Source: Companilactobacillus sp.
GTDB lineage: Bacteria > Bacillota > Bacilli > Lactobacillales > Lactobacillaceae
Reading direction: 5' to 3'
DNA length: 64,000 nt
Assembly (NCBI RefSeq): GCF_022484265.1
Contig: NZ_JAKVLR010000001.1
Coordinates: 1,860,001 to 1,924,000, forward strand
In this document: positions 15,299-24,301 of the stretch, one piece after another
Layout of the letters: each line of letters starts with the position of its first letter
Position numbering within the stretch: position 1 is the first letter of the stretch
The notes under the pieces: generated by a model
Told to the model about the DNA's origin: nothing
Databases searched by the model: none
What the model saw: the letters and a program-made list of their open reading frames with translations, nothing else
Program-made: the position numbers and the translations under genes

Positions 15299-17617
15299 AT
15301 GGCTAACAAATCTGAAATCGAACATTTAGACGAAAAGAAAATCGAACAAAATCATCTTGATGACGTGATCGATATTGTCAAGACGACCGAAAAGAAACTA
15401 CAAGAACACATTGATATTGCTGAACAAGACTTGGAAGTTATCAATGATGCATTTGATGACATTCACGTGGGAATGGACGGCGATGCAATTTCGTTTGACG
15501 CAGCCTTATCGATCCACCAGCAACAACAGATGTTGGATGAACGTAATAACAGTTGGCAACAAAATCGTCAACGACTGGGCATTTTAAAGCGCCTTGAAAA
15601 AACACCTTACTTTGCCAGATTGGATTTTCAGGAAAAGGGCGAGCCAAAACGTGAAACGATTTATATTGGTATGAGTTCTTTGACTGACCAAGATGACCAT
15701 TTCTTGATCTATGACTGGAGAGCTCCAATTTCTTCAATTTACTATGAAGGAAACCTAGGTGAGGTTCATTATCAATCACCAGACGGCGACCAAGAAGTTA
15801 ACTTATTCTTGAAACGTCAATTCTTGATTGAAAATGGCAAGATCGCATCATTCTTCGATACTCAGGAAACCATCGGAGACCAAATGTTGCTGGAAGTGTT
15901 GGACGAAAAGTCATCAACGCACATGAAGGGTATCGTTAAGACGATTCAAAAGGAACAAAACAAGATCATTCGTAATACCAAGGCGAAGTTGTTGTTTGTT
16001 CAAGGTGCCGCAGGTTCTGGTAAGACTTCCGCAATTCTGCAACGAATTGCTTATTTGCTTTATCGTTACCGTGGCAATTTGACTTCTAGTCAAGTGGTGA
16101 TGTTTTCGCCAAATATGCTGTTTAACGACTATATCAAGGACGTTCTTCCAGAAATGGGTGAGCAAAACATGGTTCAGATGACCTTTATTCAATACGTTGC
16201 CCGTCGTCTGCCACACTTGAGCGTTGAGTCGTTATCTGAAAAATTCGAGCATGACGATAATCAAAAACGCAAACAGTTATCGAAGTTTGTCTCTGACTCC
16301 GAATTTTTCAAAGTGTTAACTAATTACAGTAATTTATTGAACCAAAGCGGCATGAGTTTCCGTGATCTGAAATTCCAAGGCAAAGTCTTTATTCCTAAGG
16401 AAAAAATTGCTGAGATCTATTATGGCTTTGGTCCTCAATACAATCTGGGCAATCGTTTGGATGCAACAGTCGACCGACTAGTCAAGATGCTTCATCGCAA
16501 GATCGGCGCCGAGATGCGTTCGAAGTGGGTGGCTGAAAAAGTCGAAAACTTGAGCCAAGAAGAATTGCAAGAAATGTATCGGACTGCTGATCAAGAATTC
16601 AAGAATGGCGATCAAGAGCAGAAGTTCTTAGCCCGCCAGATTGTCACCAAGCTGATGCAAAAAGTTTATAAGCAGATCATCCATTTCCGTTTCATTAATA
16701 TCTCAGCCAACTATCTCAACTTTTTAAAGGCTGTGCCTAAGATTGCTGACCTGAATGAATTTGGCGTTTCAGAACAAGAGTGGAATGAATATGCTCAAGA
16801 GTTCGTAACTGATTTGAATAATAAGAAAATCTCGATCAACAATATCACGCCTTACTTGTACTTGTATGATCTCGTCAGCGGCAAGCATGGCGAACTCGAT
16901 ATGAAGTTTGTCTTTATCGATGAGATCCAAGATTATACGCCGTTCCAATTGGCATACTTAAAGTACAATTTCCCACGTGCTCGCTACACAATGCTTGGAG
17001 ATTTGAACCAGTCGATCTTTACCAAGAAGAACAGTCAAACCTTGTTATCTGAGGTTCAAAAAATGTTTAATCCTGAAGATACGAAGGTCGTTCAACTAAC
17101 TCATTCATATCGTTCGACCAAACAGATCACGAACTATACCAAGTCGATTTTGACTAATGGTCAGAAAATAGAACCATTCAATCGTGATGGCGATTTGCCA
17201 AATGTTGTTTTAGCTGACAACGTGCAAAGTTCAGTTAAGCAAGTCGTTAGTCAACTAAAGAAAAACGATGAGAAGAACTATACAACAGCTATCATCACTA
17301 AGTCGCTGGACGAAGCAGTTGATTTGCAAAAATTATTGGCTGACGATGGCACTGCCACAACCTTGATCAAATCAGAAAATCAACGCTTGGCCGCTGGTAC
17401 GATCGTGCTACCTTCATACTTAGCTAAGGGTCTTGAGTTCGATGCCGTTATCGTTTGGGATGCATCAAAGGATAAGTTTGATGAAGATGAACAACAATTG
17501 ATCTACACGATCACATCCAGAGCGATGCATCGCTTGACTATTACAGCTATCGGCGAGTTGTCGCAGTTATTGCAACGGGTGCCAGATAAGTACTACACAA
17601 TTGAACAGACAGTTTAA
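15299..17617 (+). CDS. helD: HelD-type superfamily I helicase / RNA polymerase recycling factor
   Basis: The 772-residue protein has an N-terminal charged helical region, then a UvrD-like ATPase with Walker A FVQGAAGSGKTS (236-243), Walker B FIDEIQDYTPFQ, motif III LGDLNQSIF, motif IV THSYRSTKQI and a late block YLAKGLEFDAVIVWD. B. subtilis HelD (774 residues) binds RNA polymerase and strips it from DNA using ATP. Length and the insertion between Walker A and B fit HelD rather than UvrD or PcrA. The gene stands alone between a palindrome and a terminator. Confidence 0.9.
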   Translation: MANKSEIEHLDEKKIEQNHLDDVIDIVKTTEKKLQEHIDIAEQDLEVINDAFDDIHVGMDGDAISFDAALSIHQQQQMLDERNNSWQQNRQRLGILKRLEKTPYFARLDFQEKGEPKRETIYIGMSSLTDQDDHFLIYDWRAPISSIYYEGNLGEVHYQSPDGDQEVNLFLKRQFLIENGKIASFFDTQETIGDQMLLEVLDEKSSTHMKGIVKTIQKEQNKIIRNTKAKLLFVQGAAGSGKTSAILQRIAYLLYRYRGNLTSSQVVMFSPNMLFNDYIKDVLPEMGEQNMVQMTFIQYVARRLPHLSVESLSEKFEHDDNQKRKQLSKFVSDSEFFKVLTNYSNLLNQSGMSFRDLKFQGKVFIPKEKIAEIYYGFGPQYNLGNRLDATVDRLVKMLHRKIGAEMRSKWVAEKVENLSQEELQEMYRTADQEFKNGDQEQKFLARQIVTKLMQKVYKQIIHFRFINISANYLNFLKAVPKIADLNEFGVSEQEWNEYAQEFVTDLNNKKISINNITPYLYLYDLVSGKHGELDMKFVFIDEIQDYTPFQLAYLKYNFPRARYTMLGDLNQSIFTKKNSQTLLSEVQKMFNPEDTKVVQLTHSYRSTKQITNYTKSILTNGQKIEPFNRDGDLPNVVLADNVQSSVKQVVSQLKKNDEKNYTTAIITKSLDEAVDLQKLLADDGTATTLIKSENQRLAAGTIVLPSYLAKGLEFDAVIVWDASKDKFDEDEQQLIYTITSRAMHRLTITAIGELSQLLQRVPDKYYTIEQTV

Positions 17618-17621
17618 TTAA

Positions 17622-17646
17622 ATCTCCTCGATGAGGAGATTTTTTG
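17622..17646 (+). terminator. Terminator of helD
   Basis: The hairpin AATCTCCTC/GAGGAGATT with a GAT loop is followed by TTTTT, 4 bases after the stop codon. Confidence 0.88.
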
Positions 17647-17753
17647 TGTTTTCGACTAGCTATTTTGATATAGTAGATAGGCTTAAGACTTGCAAATTTT
17701 TTTAAAAAATAGAAAAATGACTAGTATTGATTTTTAGAAATGGAGATGAAGAT

Positions 17754-18758
17754 TTGACCCAGTCAGAATATTGGAATCGAATCACTAATAAAGCTAAATC
17801 AGAGGATCGACCTTTCTTTAGTTTGGCACCAATGGAAGCTGTCACTGGTTCAGTCTTTCGTCGCGTGGTCGCCAAAGCCTGTGCGCCAGATGTTTTTTAC
17901 ACGGAATTCACTAATGCTTTGAGTATCACTCATCCAATTGCCAAAAAGACGACTAAGGGTCGTCTCTACATCGATCCCTTAGAAAATCCCAAGCCGATCA
18001 TTCAATTGTGGGGCAACAATAAAGAAGACTTTGCCAAAGCTGTAGCTGAAGTTGAAAAAGATGGCTATGAAGCTATCGACCTTAACATGGGTTGTCCTGA
18101 TATTGCCGTAATCAAAAATCACAGCGGCAGCGACTTGATCAGACATTTTGACACTGCTCAAGAAGTTATTGACGGTGCTCGTGAAACTGATTTGCCAGTG
18201 ACGATCAAAACTCGACTTGGCTATAGCGAAGTTGATGAATATAAAACTTGGCTACCATTTTTATTGAAACAACAAGCTCCCGTTTTGACCGTTCACTTGC
18301 GAACTCGCGAAGAGATGAGTAAAGTGCCAGCTCACTATGAGCTGATCGATGAAATCGTCAAAATGCGTGACGAACTTGCACCAGACACGTTATTGCAGAT
18401 CAATGGCGATATCATGGACTATCAACAAGGGATGCAACTATACAAGGAACATCCTGGCGTTGACGGCATTATGATTGGCAGAGGGATTTTTCAAAATCCG
18501 TTTGCGTTTGAAAAAGAACCGAAAGAACACTCTAGTGAAGAATTATTAGAACTATTGCGTTATCAATTAGACTTGTACGATGAATTTGTTGCAAAGGGTA
18601 TTCCAGGACATTTTGCACCGCTACAAAGATTTTTCAAAATTTATGTCCGTGGTATGAAACACGCCGCAGAAATCAGAAATGACTTGATGTCGACCAAGAC
18701 GACTGATGATGCACGTGCCATCATCGATAAAATTGAATCAAATGGATACGACAATTAA
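17754..18758 (+). CDS. dus: tRNA-dihydrouridine synthase
   Basis: TTG 17754 is the preferred start (GGAG 8 bases upstream), giving 334 residues; a TTG at 17727 has no ribosome binding site. Dus enzymes are FMN-dependent and reduce uridines in the tRNA D-loop. The sequence shows LAPMEAVTGSVFRRVV at the N terminus, LNMGCPDIAV with the catalytic Cys, LPVTIKTRLG, and the FMN phosphate-binding end MIGRGIFQNPFAF. This is a Dus-like paralogue; many lactobacilli have two, and I cannot say which tRNA position it serves. Confidence 0.88.
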   Translation: MTQSEYWNRITNKAKSEDRPFFSLAPMEAVTGSVFRRVVAKACAPDVFYTEFTNALSITHPIAKKTTKGRLYIDPLENPKPIIQLWGNNKEDFAKAVAEVEKDGYEAIDLNMGCPDIAVIKNHSGSDLIRHFDTAQEVIDGARETDLPVTIKTRLGYSEVDEYKTWLPFLLKQQAPVLTVHLRTREEMSKVPAHYELIDEIVKMRDELAPDTLLQINGDIMDYQQGMQLYKEHPGVDGIMIGRGIFQNPFAFEKEPKEHSSEELLELLRYQLDLYDEFVAKGIPGHFAPLQRFFKIYVRGMKHAAEIRNDLMSTKTTDDARAIIDKIESNGYDN

Positions 18759-18759
18759 C

Positions 18760-18807
18760 AACAGCCATGTGGAAACTACTGAAAAGTAGGATCTGCGTGG
18801 CTGTTTT
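18760..18807 (+). terminator. Terminator of dus
   Basis: AACAGCCATG pairs with CGTGGCTGTT across an interior that can form its own small hairpin (CTACTGAAAAGTAG), followed by TTTTT. Confidence 0.75.
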
Positions 18808-18877
18808 TGACTTTGACAAAGGGTGTCGGTATCTCTATTATTGGTGGCATATAAACAAATATTTGTGGGGGTAAATA

Positions 18878-19765
18878 ATGAAATTTGTATTAACTGGTTC
18901 ATTAGGCCATATTGGCTTGCCTTTAACGAAAAGATTAGTCGCTGACGGCCACGAAGTCGTCGTAATTAGCAGTAGCGAGAAGCGAATCCCAGCAATTGAA
19001 AAACTTGGTGCCACCGCTAAGATCGGCAACATGTTGGATGAAAAATTTTTGACCCAAGCTTTGACAGGTGCTGCCGGAGCTTACTTGATGACTTCGTTTG
19101 CCCACGCAGCTGACTTGGGTACGCCTGAACAGATCTCAAAAATCGTTGGCGGGACTTACGCTCGAGCCGTCAAAAGAAGTGGTGTGAAAAACATCGTCAA
19201 CTTGAGTAGCGTTGGAGCCGACCAAGGCCCAGAAGTCGGGACTCTGCACATGTACCAAAATATTGAACAAATGCTAAATGAAGTTGATGACATCAGTTTG
19301 ACGCACATCAGACCAACCTCGATGTACTACAACTTATTCGGCCACATTGCTTCGATCAAACAATCGGGTGCAATTTATGAAAACTATTCAGGGGATGTCT
19401 TTAATTCATACGTTTCGCCAGATGACATCGCGCCAGTTATCGCAGACCGTTTGGAAAATCCCGAATTTGGCACTAATGTTGAATACGTCGCAAGCGATGA
19501 AAAAACTGGCAATCAACTAGCTGAGATTTTAGGAAACGCAATTTGTAAAAAGGTCGAGTGGGTTCAAATAAGCGATAGTCAAAAGTTGCAAGGATTGACT
19601 AACTCCGGTATCCCAGAGACATTAGCAACAGGCTTGACACAAATGGGAGCAGCACACATGCTCAACAGCTTCTACCACGATTACAAAGAAAATCGACCAA
19701 TCTTAGGAAAGACCAAGCTGACCGATTTTGCTCAAAATGAATTTTTAACAGCATATAACAAATAA
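18878..19765 (+). CDS. NmrA-like NAD(P)-binding atypical SDR protein
   Basis: The 295-residue protein begins with a Rossmann motif TGSLGHIGLPLTKRL and continues with the NmrA-type pattern VKNIVNLSSVGADQG in place of the SDR Tyr-x-x-x-Lys. Such proteins act as quinone or NAD(P)H-dependent reductases or redox sensors. ATG 18878 has GGGGG 8 bases upstream. The gene is monocistronic with its own terminator and converges on the YdcF-like gene. The substrate is unknown. Confidence 0.82.
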   Translation: MKFVLTGSLGHIGLPLTKRLVADGHEVVVISSSEKRIPAIEKLGATAKIGNMLDEKFLTQALTGAAGAYLMTSFAHAADLGTPEQISKIVGGTYARAVKRSGVKNIVNLSSVGADQGPEVGTLHMYQNIEQMLNEVDDISLTHIRPTSMYYNLFGHIASIKQSGAIYENYSGDVFNSYVSPDDIAPVIADRLENPEFGTNVEYVASDEKTGNQLAEILGNAICKKVEWVQISDSQKLQGLTNSGIPETLATGLTQMGAAHMLNSFYHDYKENRPILGKTKLTDFAQNEFLTAYNK

Positions 19766-19766
19766 A

Positions 19767-19796
19767 CGCACCACTCGGAGGAGTGATGCGTTTTTG
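19767..19796. terminator. Shared terminator between convergent genes
   Basis: ACGCACCACTC/GAGTGATGCGT forms a near-perfect stem with T's on the plus side (TTTTT) and only a weak T tract on the minus side. It separates the NmrA-like gene from the YdcF-like gene, whose stop codon is at 19801. Confidence 0.8.
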
Positions 19797-19800
19797 CTTG

Positions 19801-20910
19801 CTATTTAAAATGTGGCTGCATTCCGTTATACATCGAGAAGAATGTCAGTCCTAAAATAACCACTAAGATCAGTGACATCAAGATAAAATGGCGTTTCTTG
19901 TGCATCAAGAAAACGGCGATGAACTCACGGATCAAAGCGTTTGGCAAAAAGTAGAATTTAGTTTTTGAGCCAATCCCGTTAGCTTTTAATCCAGCAAGCC
20001 GTGCGTAAAGTCCGGCACGGAAAATGTGGTAGTTGTTGCTGAAAAATTTAACCCGATAGTCTTCGTCAGCATGATCAGCTAGGATCAATTTTTTCGAAAA
20101 GGTCATGTTTTGATAAGTGTTTCGAGATTGGTCTTCCAACAAAACCTGTTCGGGGTCCAAACCGTGATCGATGGCGTATTTTGACATTGCGGAAGCTTCA
20201 GATAACTTTTCGTCAGGACCTTGGCCTCCTGAAAAAATAATTTTGGGAGCCGGACGTCCCGTCTTGATTTGCTTATTAGAATAGGCAATTGCTCGGTCGA
20301 TTCGGCTTCCCAATAAACGTGATACTTTATCGCCGTCGATCAGACCGGCACCTAACACTATCAAGTAGTCGTCGCGATAACGTCGAGGCGTGAATTGGTA
20401 AAGCCAGTCGCTGATCAAAAAATTAAAGGCAGCAAACGATAAGTAAATGCCTAGCAATGGGATGTTGGACAAGAAGACGTTAAGCCAAGGCGGCAAGAAC
20501 TGCGAGTGGTCGGCGACAAAGAAGTTGGCGACCCAGATGATCAATAAAACAAACGCCAAGACTAACGTCAGCATGTTCGACATCGTGTGGCTCTCGCGTC
20601 TCCAAACGACGATGGCATTCCACAATAGGAGTACCCAAGCTAGCGCCAAAATCAGTAGGATGATCACCATTAGGATAATGAAGATGACACCCATGATGAA
20701 GATGAATTGCAGATTGCCCGTGCTAAAGATCATCAAGGCAAGTTCAGCTAAAAGAGCCAGCACAAAGATTGAAAAAGTCGTGCCATTTAACAATCGACGC
20801 GGTTCACGCAAAAATAGCACCAGAAATATTATCAACAAAACGACAGTGACGATTCCCCAATACGCCATCGAGACTCTGGATAAGTGGATGAAATAGTCTA
20901 AGTTATGCAT
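19801..20910 (-). CDS. YdcF/SanA-type DUF218 membrane protein
   Basis: Start 20910 gives MHNLDYFIHLS with GAGGGGT upstream; an earlier in-frame Met lacks one. The 369-residue protein has about five membrane helices in the first 180 residues, then a DUF218 domain: LIVLGAGLIDGDKVSRLLGSR, KIIFSGGQGPDE, ALLEDQSRNTYQNM-type LLEDQSRNTYQNM, and FSNNYHIFRA. A last helix lies near the C terminus. DUF218 proteins such as SanA and YdcF are linked to envelope integrity, but no reaction is established. It is divergent from galE. Confidence 0.82.
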   Translation of the reverse strand: MHNLDYFIHLSRVSMAYWGIVTVVLLIIFLVLFLREPRRLLNGTTFSIFVLALLAELALMIFSTGNLQFIFIMGVIFIILMVIILLILALAWVLLLWNAIVVWRRESHTMSNMLTLVLAFVLLIIWVANFFVADHSQFLPPWLNVFLSNIPLLGIYLSFAAFNFLISDWLYQFTPRRYRDDYLIVLGAGLIDGDKVSRLLGSRIDRAIAYSNKQIKTGRPAPKIIFSGGQGPDEKLSEASAMSKYAIDHGLDPEQVLLEDQSRNTYQNMTFSKKLILADHADEDYRVKFFSNNYHIFRAGLYARLAGLKANGIGSKTKFYFLPNALIREFIAVFLMHKKRHFILMSLILVVILGLTFFSMYNGMQPHFK

Positions 20911-21090
20911 CGTACCCCTCATTTTTGAAAAAAATTTTCTATCGATAGTTTCAGTATAGTGGAAAATCATTATTTTTAAATAATAATTACGATTAACTAA
21001 AATACAAGCTATCTGCAGTTTTCCATGTTAAGATTAATTGAAAATAAGTATAGGTATCTTCAATTTTTTGAATTATCAGGGGGTTGCGTC

Positions 21091-22071
21091 TTGAACGTAC
21101 TAATTACAGGTGGCGCTGGCTACATCGGAACAAATATTTATCTAGCTTTATTTAATCATGGTTACAATCCAATTATTGTCGACAATTTCTCGACATCAGA
21201 CAAACGTCGTATCAACGAACTAGAGAAACTTACAGGTCAAAACGTTGACTATTACACTTGCGATATTCAGGACATTGATAAAATGGTCCCAATTTTAAAG
21301 GATAACGACATCGCTGCCGTGATTGATGCAGCTGGTTACAAGGTAACAGCTGAGTCAGTTACAAATCCATTGAAGTATTATCAAAATAACACATCTGGCG
21401 TCGTCAACTTGTTGATGGCAATGCAAAAGGCTAATGTTAAAAAGATCGTTTTCAGTTCTTCTGCGAGTGTTTATGGCGACCCTGAAATTTTGCCCGTTGA
21501 AGAGACTTCAGAAACCATCCCAGTTAGTCCTTACGGAACAACTAAATTGCAAAGCGAACAGATCATTCGTGACGTTGTGATCTCAGACCCTGAATGGAGT
21601 GCAATTTCATTGCGTTACTTCAATCCGATTGGCCAAGATGAATCTGGTCTGTTGGACGATTACAGCAACGTTATGACTAACAACGTCTATGATTCGATCT
21701 TAGAAGTACTCAATGGTACCCGCGATCACTTGGACGTTTATGGTAGTGACTATGATACTAAGGATGGTACTCCAGTCCGCGACTATATCCACATCACTGA
21801 TTTAGCCGACGGCCACATTTCTGCGTTAGACCGCGTGCTGAAATCAAGCAACAACTTTGAGATCTTCAACTTAGGCTGTGGCAATGGCGTCACAGTACTC
21901 GAGTTGATCGATATCTTCGAACATCACACAGGAAAGAAGATCCCGCATGAATTGAAGGGGCGTCGAATCGGCGATGCACCAGTCAGTTATGCTGATATCA
22001 CTAAAGCAGAGAAGATCCTCGGTTGGACACCAAAGAGAAGCTTGTCTGGCGAAAAAATTGAATCTAAATAG
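21091..22071 (+). CDS. galE: UDP-glucose 4-epimerase
   Basis: TTG 21091 follows AGGGGG by about 7 bases and places the NAD motif LITGGAGYIGTN at the N terminus; the upstream in-frame ATG would add 22 residues of non-homologous sequence. The 326-residue extended SDR has SSSASVYG and YGTTKLQSEQ (Tyr-x-x-x-Lys). GalE interconverts UDP-glucose and UDP-galactose in the Leloir pathway and for cell wall sugars. No other gal genes are near, so it may be a second epimerase for polysaccharide precursors. Confidence 0.9.
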   Translation: MNVLITGGAGYIGTNIYLALFNHGYNPIIVDNFSTSDKRRINELEKLTGQNVDYYTCDIQDIDKMVPILKDNDIAAVIDAAGYKVTAESVTNPLKYYQNNTSGVVNLLMAMQKANVKKIVFSSSASVYGDPEILPVEETSETIPVSPYGTTKLQSEQIIRDVVISDPEWSAISLRYFNPIGQDESGLLDDYSNVMTNNVYDSILEVLNGTRDHLDVYGSDYDTKDGTPVRDYIHITDLADGHISALDRVLKSSNNFEIFNLGCGNGVTVLELIDIFEHHTGKKIPHELKGRRIGDAPVSYADITKAEKILGWTPKRSLSGEKIESK

Positions 22072-22073
22072 CA

Positions 22074-22107
22074 AAAATCACCCTTCTTACGAAGAGTGAT
22101 TTTTTAG
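22074..22107. terminator. Terminator shared by galE and the convergent small-gene cluster
   Basis: AAATCACCCTTCTTACGAAGAGTGATTTTTT: the stem AATCAC(CC)TTC/GAAGAGTGATT is followed by T6 on the plus strand and flanked by AAAA for the minus strand. It overlaps the end of the last small gene of the convergent operon (22087). Confidence 0.75.
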
Positions 22108-22335
22108 TGTGACAATAAGTTTATTTAATGTTGACGATTGACTCAAAGAATCTGCCAATGACAATGATTTGAAGTATTTATTGATTATTAGCTCAATATC
22201 CTTTGACTGTTCCAGATCGGCAGCCACCGTCTGTAAAAGATTTTTCAAACTAGGATTTCTTTGAACTTGTGGGTCTGAATAAGTTTGGCCCAGTAAGTCC
22301 AGCAGTTGATTGATTTCTTGATTGTTGTCGTTCAT
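22087..22335 (-). CDS. Bacteriocin immunity-like small protein, paralogue 3 (short)
   Basis: The 82-residue, mainly helical soluble protein contains LLGQTYSDPQVQRNPSLKNL, matching the YSDPEV block of the two genes upstream. It lacks part of the C-terminal FPKA segment, so it may be decaying. Enterocin A immunity family proteins (four-helix bundles that protect the producer) have this size and pattern. It is the last gene of a five-gene operon, 2 bases after its paralogue, and its end overlaps a terminator. No bacteriocin gene is seen. Confidence 0.5.
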   Translation of the reverse strand: MNDNNQEINQLLDLLGQTYSDPQVQRNPSLKNLLQTVAADLEQSKDIELIINKYFKSLSLADSLSQSSTLNKLIVTLKNHSS

Positions 22336-22337
22336 AG

Positions 22338-22643
22338 CTAAAACACAACTGGCAACATGATTGCTGCTAAAGCAGTGCTGTCGTATTTCATTCGGCGTTG
22401 GCTGATTTGATTGAATAAGTCGACAGCTGCTCTCGGAAATTCCTTCTTATGGCTCAAGTAATAAATTGTCATCTTTTTCGAAAGACGAGAAGAAACTAAG
22501 TCGACATTGCCATTTTTCTCTAACTCGGTGGCAGCTTTAAAAATAAGATCCTTAAGTTCAGAATACTTTTTGACCTCGGGGTCTGAAAAAGCAGTACTGA
22601 GTTGATTCATCATTTCGTCAACTTTTTCTTGATTCGTTTTCAT
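22338..22643 (-). CDS. Bacteriocin immunity-like small protein, paralogue 2
   Basis: The 101-residue helical protein has NQLSTAFSDPEVKKYSELKD near the N terminus and KKEFPRAAVDLFNQIS near the C terminus, shared with the neighbouring paralogue. Size, helicity and the FP-x-A-x-x-L-x-x-x-I tail resemble the EntA_Im family of class IIa bacteriocin immunity proteins, which act in the cytoplasm against pore formation at the mannose PTS. The assignment rests on pattern memory, not a search. It probably arose by tandem duplication. Confidence 0.58.
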   Translation of the reverse strand: MKTNQEKVDEMMNQLSTAFSDPEVKKYSELKDLIFKAATELEKNGNVDLVSSRLSKKMTIYYLSHKKEFPRAAVDLFNQISQRRMKYDSTALAAIMLPVVF

Positions 22644-22657
22644 GATAAGGCTTCTTT

Positions 22658-22963
22658 CTATTCAAACCAATTTGGCATGATCGAGTGATAAGAATTGGCA
22701 GCGGTATAATCGGATGCCGTGTTTTTCAGCTGGTCAAACAATGTTATCGCAGCTTTAGGAAAGGTGTTCTTATTTCCAGTGTAGGCTAGCGTAATATTTT
22801 TACAAACAATCGACGCTGTTAATTCGGTGTCGCGTTTGTCCTCTAATACTTTGGCACCGTGCATGATGCCGTTAGCTAAAGTCGGGTTCTGTTTTACTTC
22901 CGGATCTGAATAAGCGGTACTCAGTTGATTAAGCATGGTAGTTACTTGTTCATCGGTTGACAA
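22658..22963 (-). CDS. Bacteriocin immunity-like small protein, paralogue 1
   Basis: This 101-residue protein carries NQLSTAYSDPEVKQNPTLAN and KNTFPKAAITLFDQLKN, and is the closest of the three to the enterocin A immunity pattern. It sits 13 bases downstream of the GPP34-like gene and 14 bases upstream of paralogue 2. Orphan immunity genes without their own bacteriocin are common in lactobacilli and can protect against competitors. Confidence 0.58.
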   Translation of the reverse strand: MSTDEQVTTMLNQLSTAYSDPEVKQNPTLANGIMHGAKVLEDKRDTELTASIVCKNITLAYTGNKNTFPKAAITLFDQLKNTASDYTAANSYHSIMPNWFE

Positions 22964-22976
22964 AGTAATCTTCTTC

Positions 22977-23612
22977 CTAGCCTAGAACAGTTAAGACGAC
23001 CATATTCAGACGCTTCGATAATGAGATCAACTTATCATAGGTCGGGTCGACTGAGGCTTCTTTTATTTTATGGTGAAGCTGTTTCTGTTCAAATGGTGTA
23101 AAAAATGTCTTGAGATCGTGATTGCCGTAAAGCGTCGATACGACCGCGAAGGTGTCTGGCGAGATTCGGTCAGCGTTCAAGATTTCTTTACGCATATCAG
23201 CGACTAGATCCTTTTTAACTTGATAATTAGGGATGTAATTATTAGTCTTTTTGATCACGCCAGTGACAGCTTTTGTGACGTCGACTTTATCGACTAGTGA
23301 GTCGCCAATTTCATTATAAATCTGTTGAGTGATTTTTTCCTTAGTAGCCATTGCACGCAAAACGTGAGTGACGCTCTTTCCTTGATTCTTGTTGATAATT
23401 TGGAAAAATTCGTTCAAATAAGCCTTGTCATCTGGCAATAGCTTGTTGATAATGACACTATTATCCGTTAGATCGATAATGTCATTCAAAGCCAAGTCAA
23501 AAAAAGAGGCTTCAGCTAAGAAAGCTCTGCGGCGCGTGTTCTTGAAGATACGCACGCTACCTTTTTCATTACATGATAAAATAAAATACTTTTGCGGGAT
23601 GTTTAAGTCCAT
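22977..23612 (-). CDS. GPP34-like protein
   Basis: The 211-residue protein starts FILSCNEKGSVRIFKNT, then AFLAEASFFDLALNDIIDL, which resembles the GPP34 (Golgi phosphoprotein 3-like) pattern of a short strand, Gly turn and a helix ending in L-x-D/E-L-x-L-x-x-x-I. A long helical remainder follows, including LLPDDKAYLNEFFQII and TFFTPFEQKQLHHKI. GPP34 proteins bind phosphoinositides in eukaryotes; the bacterial role is unknown. It is co-transcribed with an SGNH hydrolase upstream (12-base gap) and the immunity-like genes downstream. Confidence 0.5.
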   Translation of the reverse strand: MDLNIPQKYFILSCNEKGSVRIFKNTRRRAFLAEASFFDLALNDIIDLTDNSVIINKLLPDDKAYLNEFFQIINKNQGKSVTHVLRAMATKEKITQQIYNEIGDSLVDKVDVTKAVTGVIKKTNNYIPNYQVKKDLVADMRKEILNADRISPDTFAVVSTLYGNHDLKTFFTPFEQKQLHHKIKEASVDPTYDKLISLSKRLNMVVLTVLG

Positions 23613-23624
23613 AAGTACTCCTTT

Positions 23625-24206
23625 TTAGTTGGAAACAAGTGCGTTTTGCTTAGTTACGGCATCTTGGATCATTGGCACTAGTGCTTCTTCCAATAAGTCA
23701 TAGCCTTGGCTCGAAAAATGCAAGCCATCGTGTTGCAACAAGTCGTTAACGTTAGCTTGAGCTGCCATTTTGTGCAAAAGGTCAATGTAGGGAACGTTTA
23801 ATTCCTTACCTAAATGTTCTGTGACCAGTTCGAATTGCAACTGTCTGGTCCAAGGACGTGTTGGATTTCTGTGCCAATCAGTGTAAGGTGGCGAAATGAG
23901 GATCGACTTTTTGCAGCCGATTTCTTCTAATATATAGGTTAGATTAGCCGCAAATTTGCCAGGCTTGACCTCGTCGGTGGTTGAAATATCGTTGGCGCCT
24001 AGTCCGACGACACAAATATCAGGCTTTAACTTAGTTACCTTTTTAATAACTGCTACGCCGTTGCTTGTTTTATATCCAGCTACTGAAACGTTTATAATTT
24101 TGTCTGCAGGAAAGGCATGTCTAATGCGATTGGTCAACTCGCTGCTGACCATTCCATCATGAAATCCTGCCATGATAGAGTCACCAAATAATACGATTCT
24201 TTTCAT
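23625..24206 (-). CDS. SGNH/GDSL-family esterase, cytoplasmic
   Basis: The 193-residue protein begins directly with RIVLFGDSIMAGF (catalytic Ser block), followed by VVGLGANDIS (Gly and Asn blocks) and HDGLHFSSQGYDLL (Asp/His). There is no signal peptide, so it should be cytoplasmic, unlike the lipoprotein SGNH hydrolase at 14139-14957. Single-domain enzymes of this size are lysophospholipase- or acyl-esterase-like. It is the first gene of the five-gene operon that ends with the immunity-like proteins. Confidence 0.85.
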   Translation of the reverse strand: MKRIVLFGDSIMAGFHDGMVSSELTNRIRHAFPADKIINVSVAGYKTSNGVAVIKKVTKLKPDICVVGLGANDISTTDEVKPGKFAANLTYILEEIGCKKSILISPPYTDWHRNPTRPWTRQLQFELVTEHLGKELNVPYIDLLHKMAAQANVNDLLQHDGLHFSSQGYDLLEEALVPMIQDAVTKQNALVSN

Positions 24207-24301
24207 TTTAATCTAAGTTCCTCTAGAAGTTGTTATACTATATACTAGAATACCAGAAAAACAATAAAAGTTAATTAACATTCAATAAGTAGGTCTAAAA
24301 T

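Noticed and set aside
22087..22963. Complete bacteriocin locus
   Set aside because: Only immunity-like genes are present; no double-glycine leader peptide, ABC exporter or regulator was found nearby.
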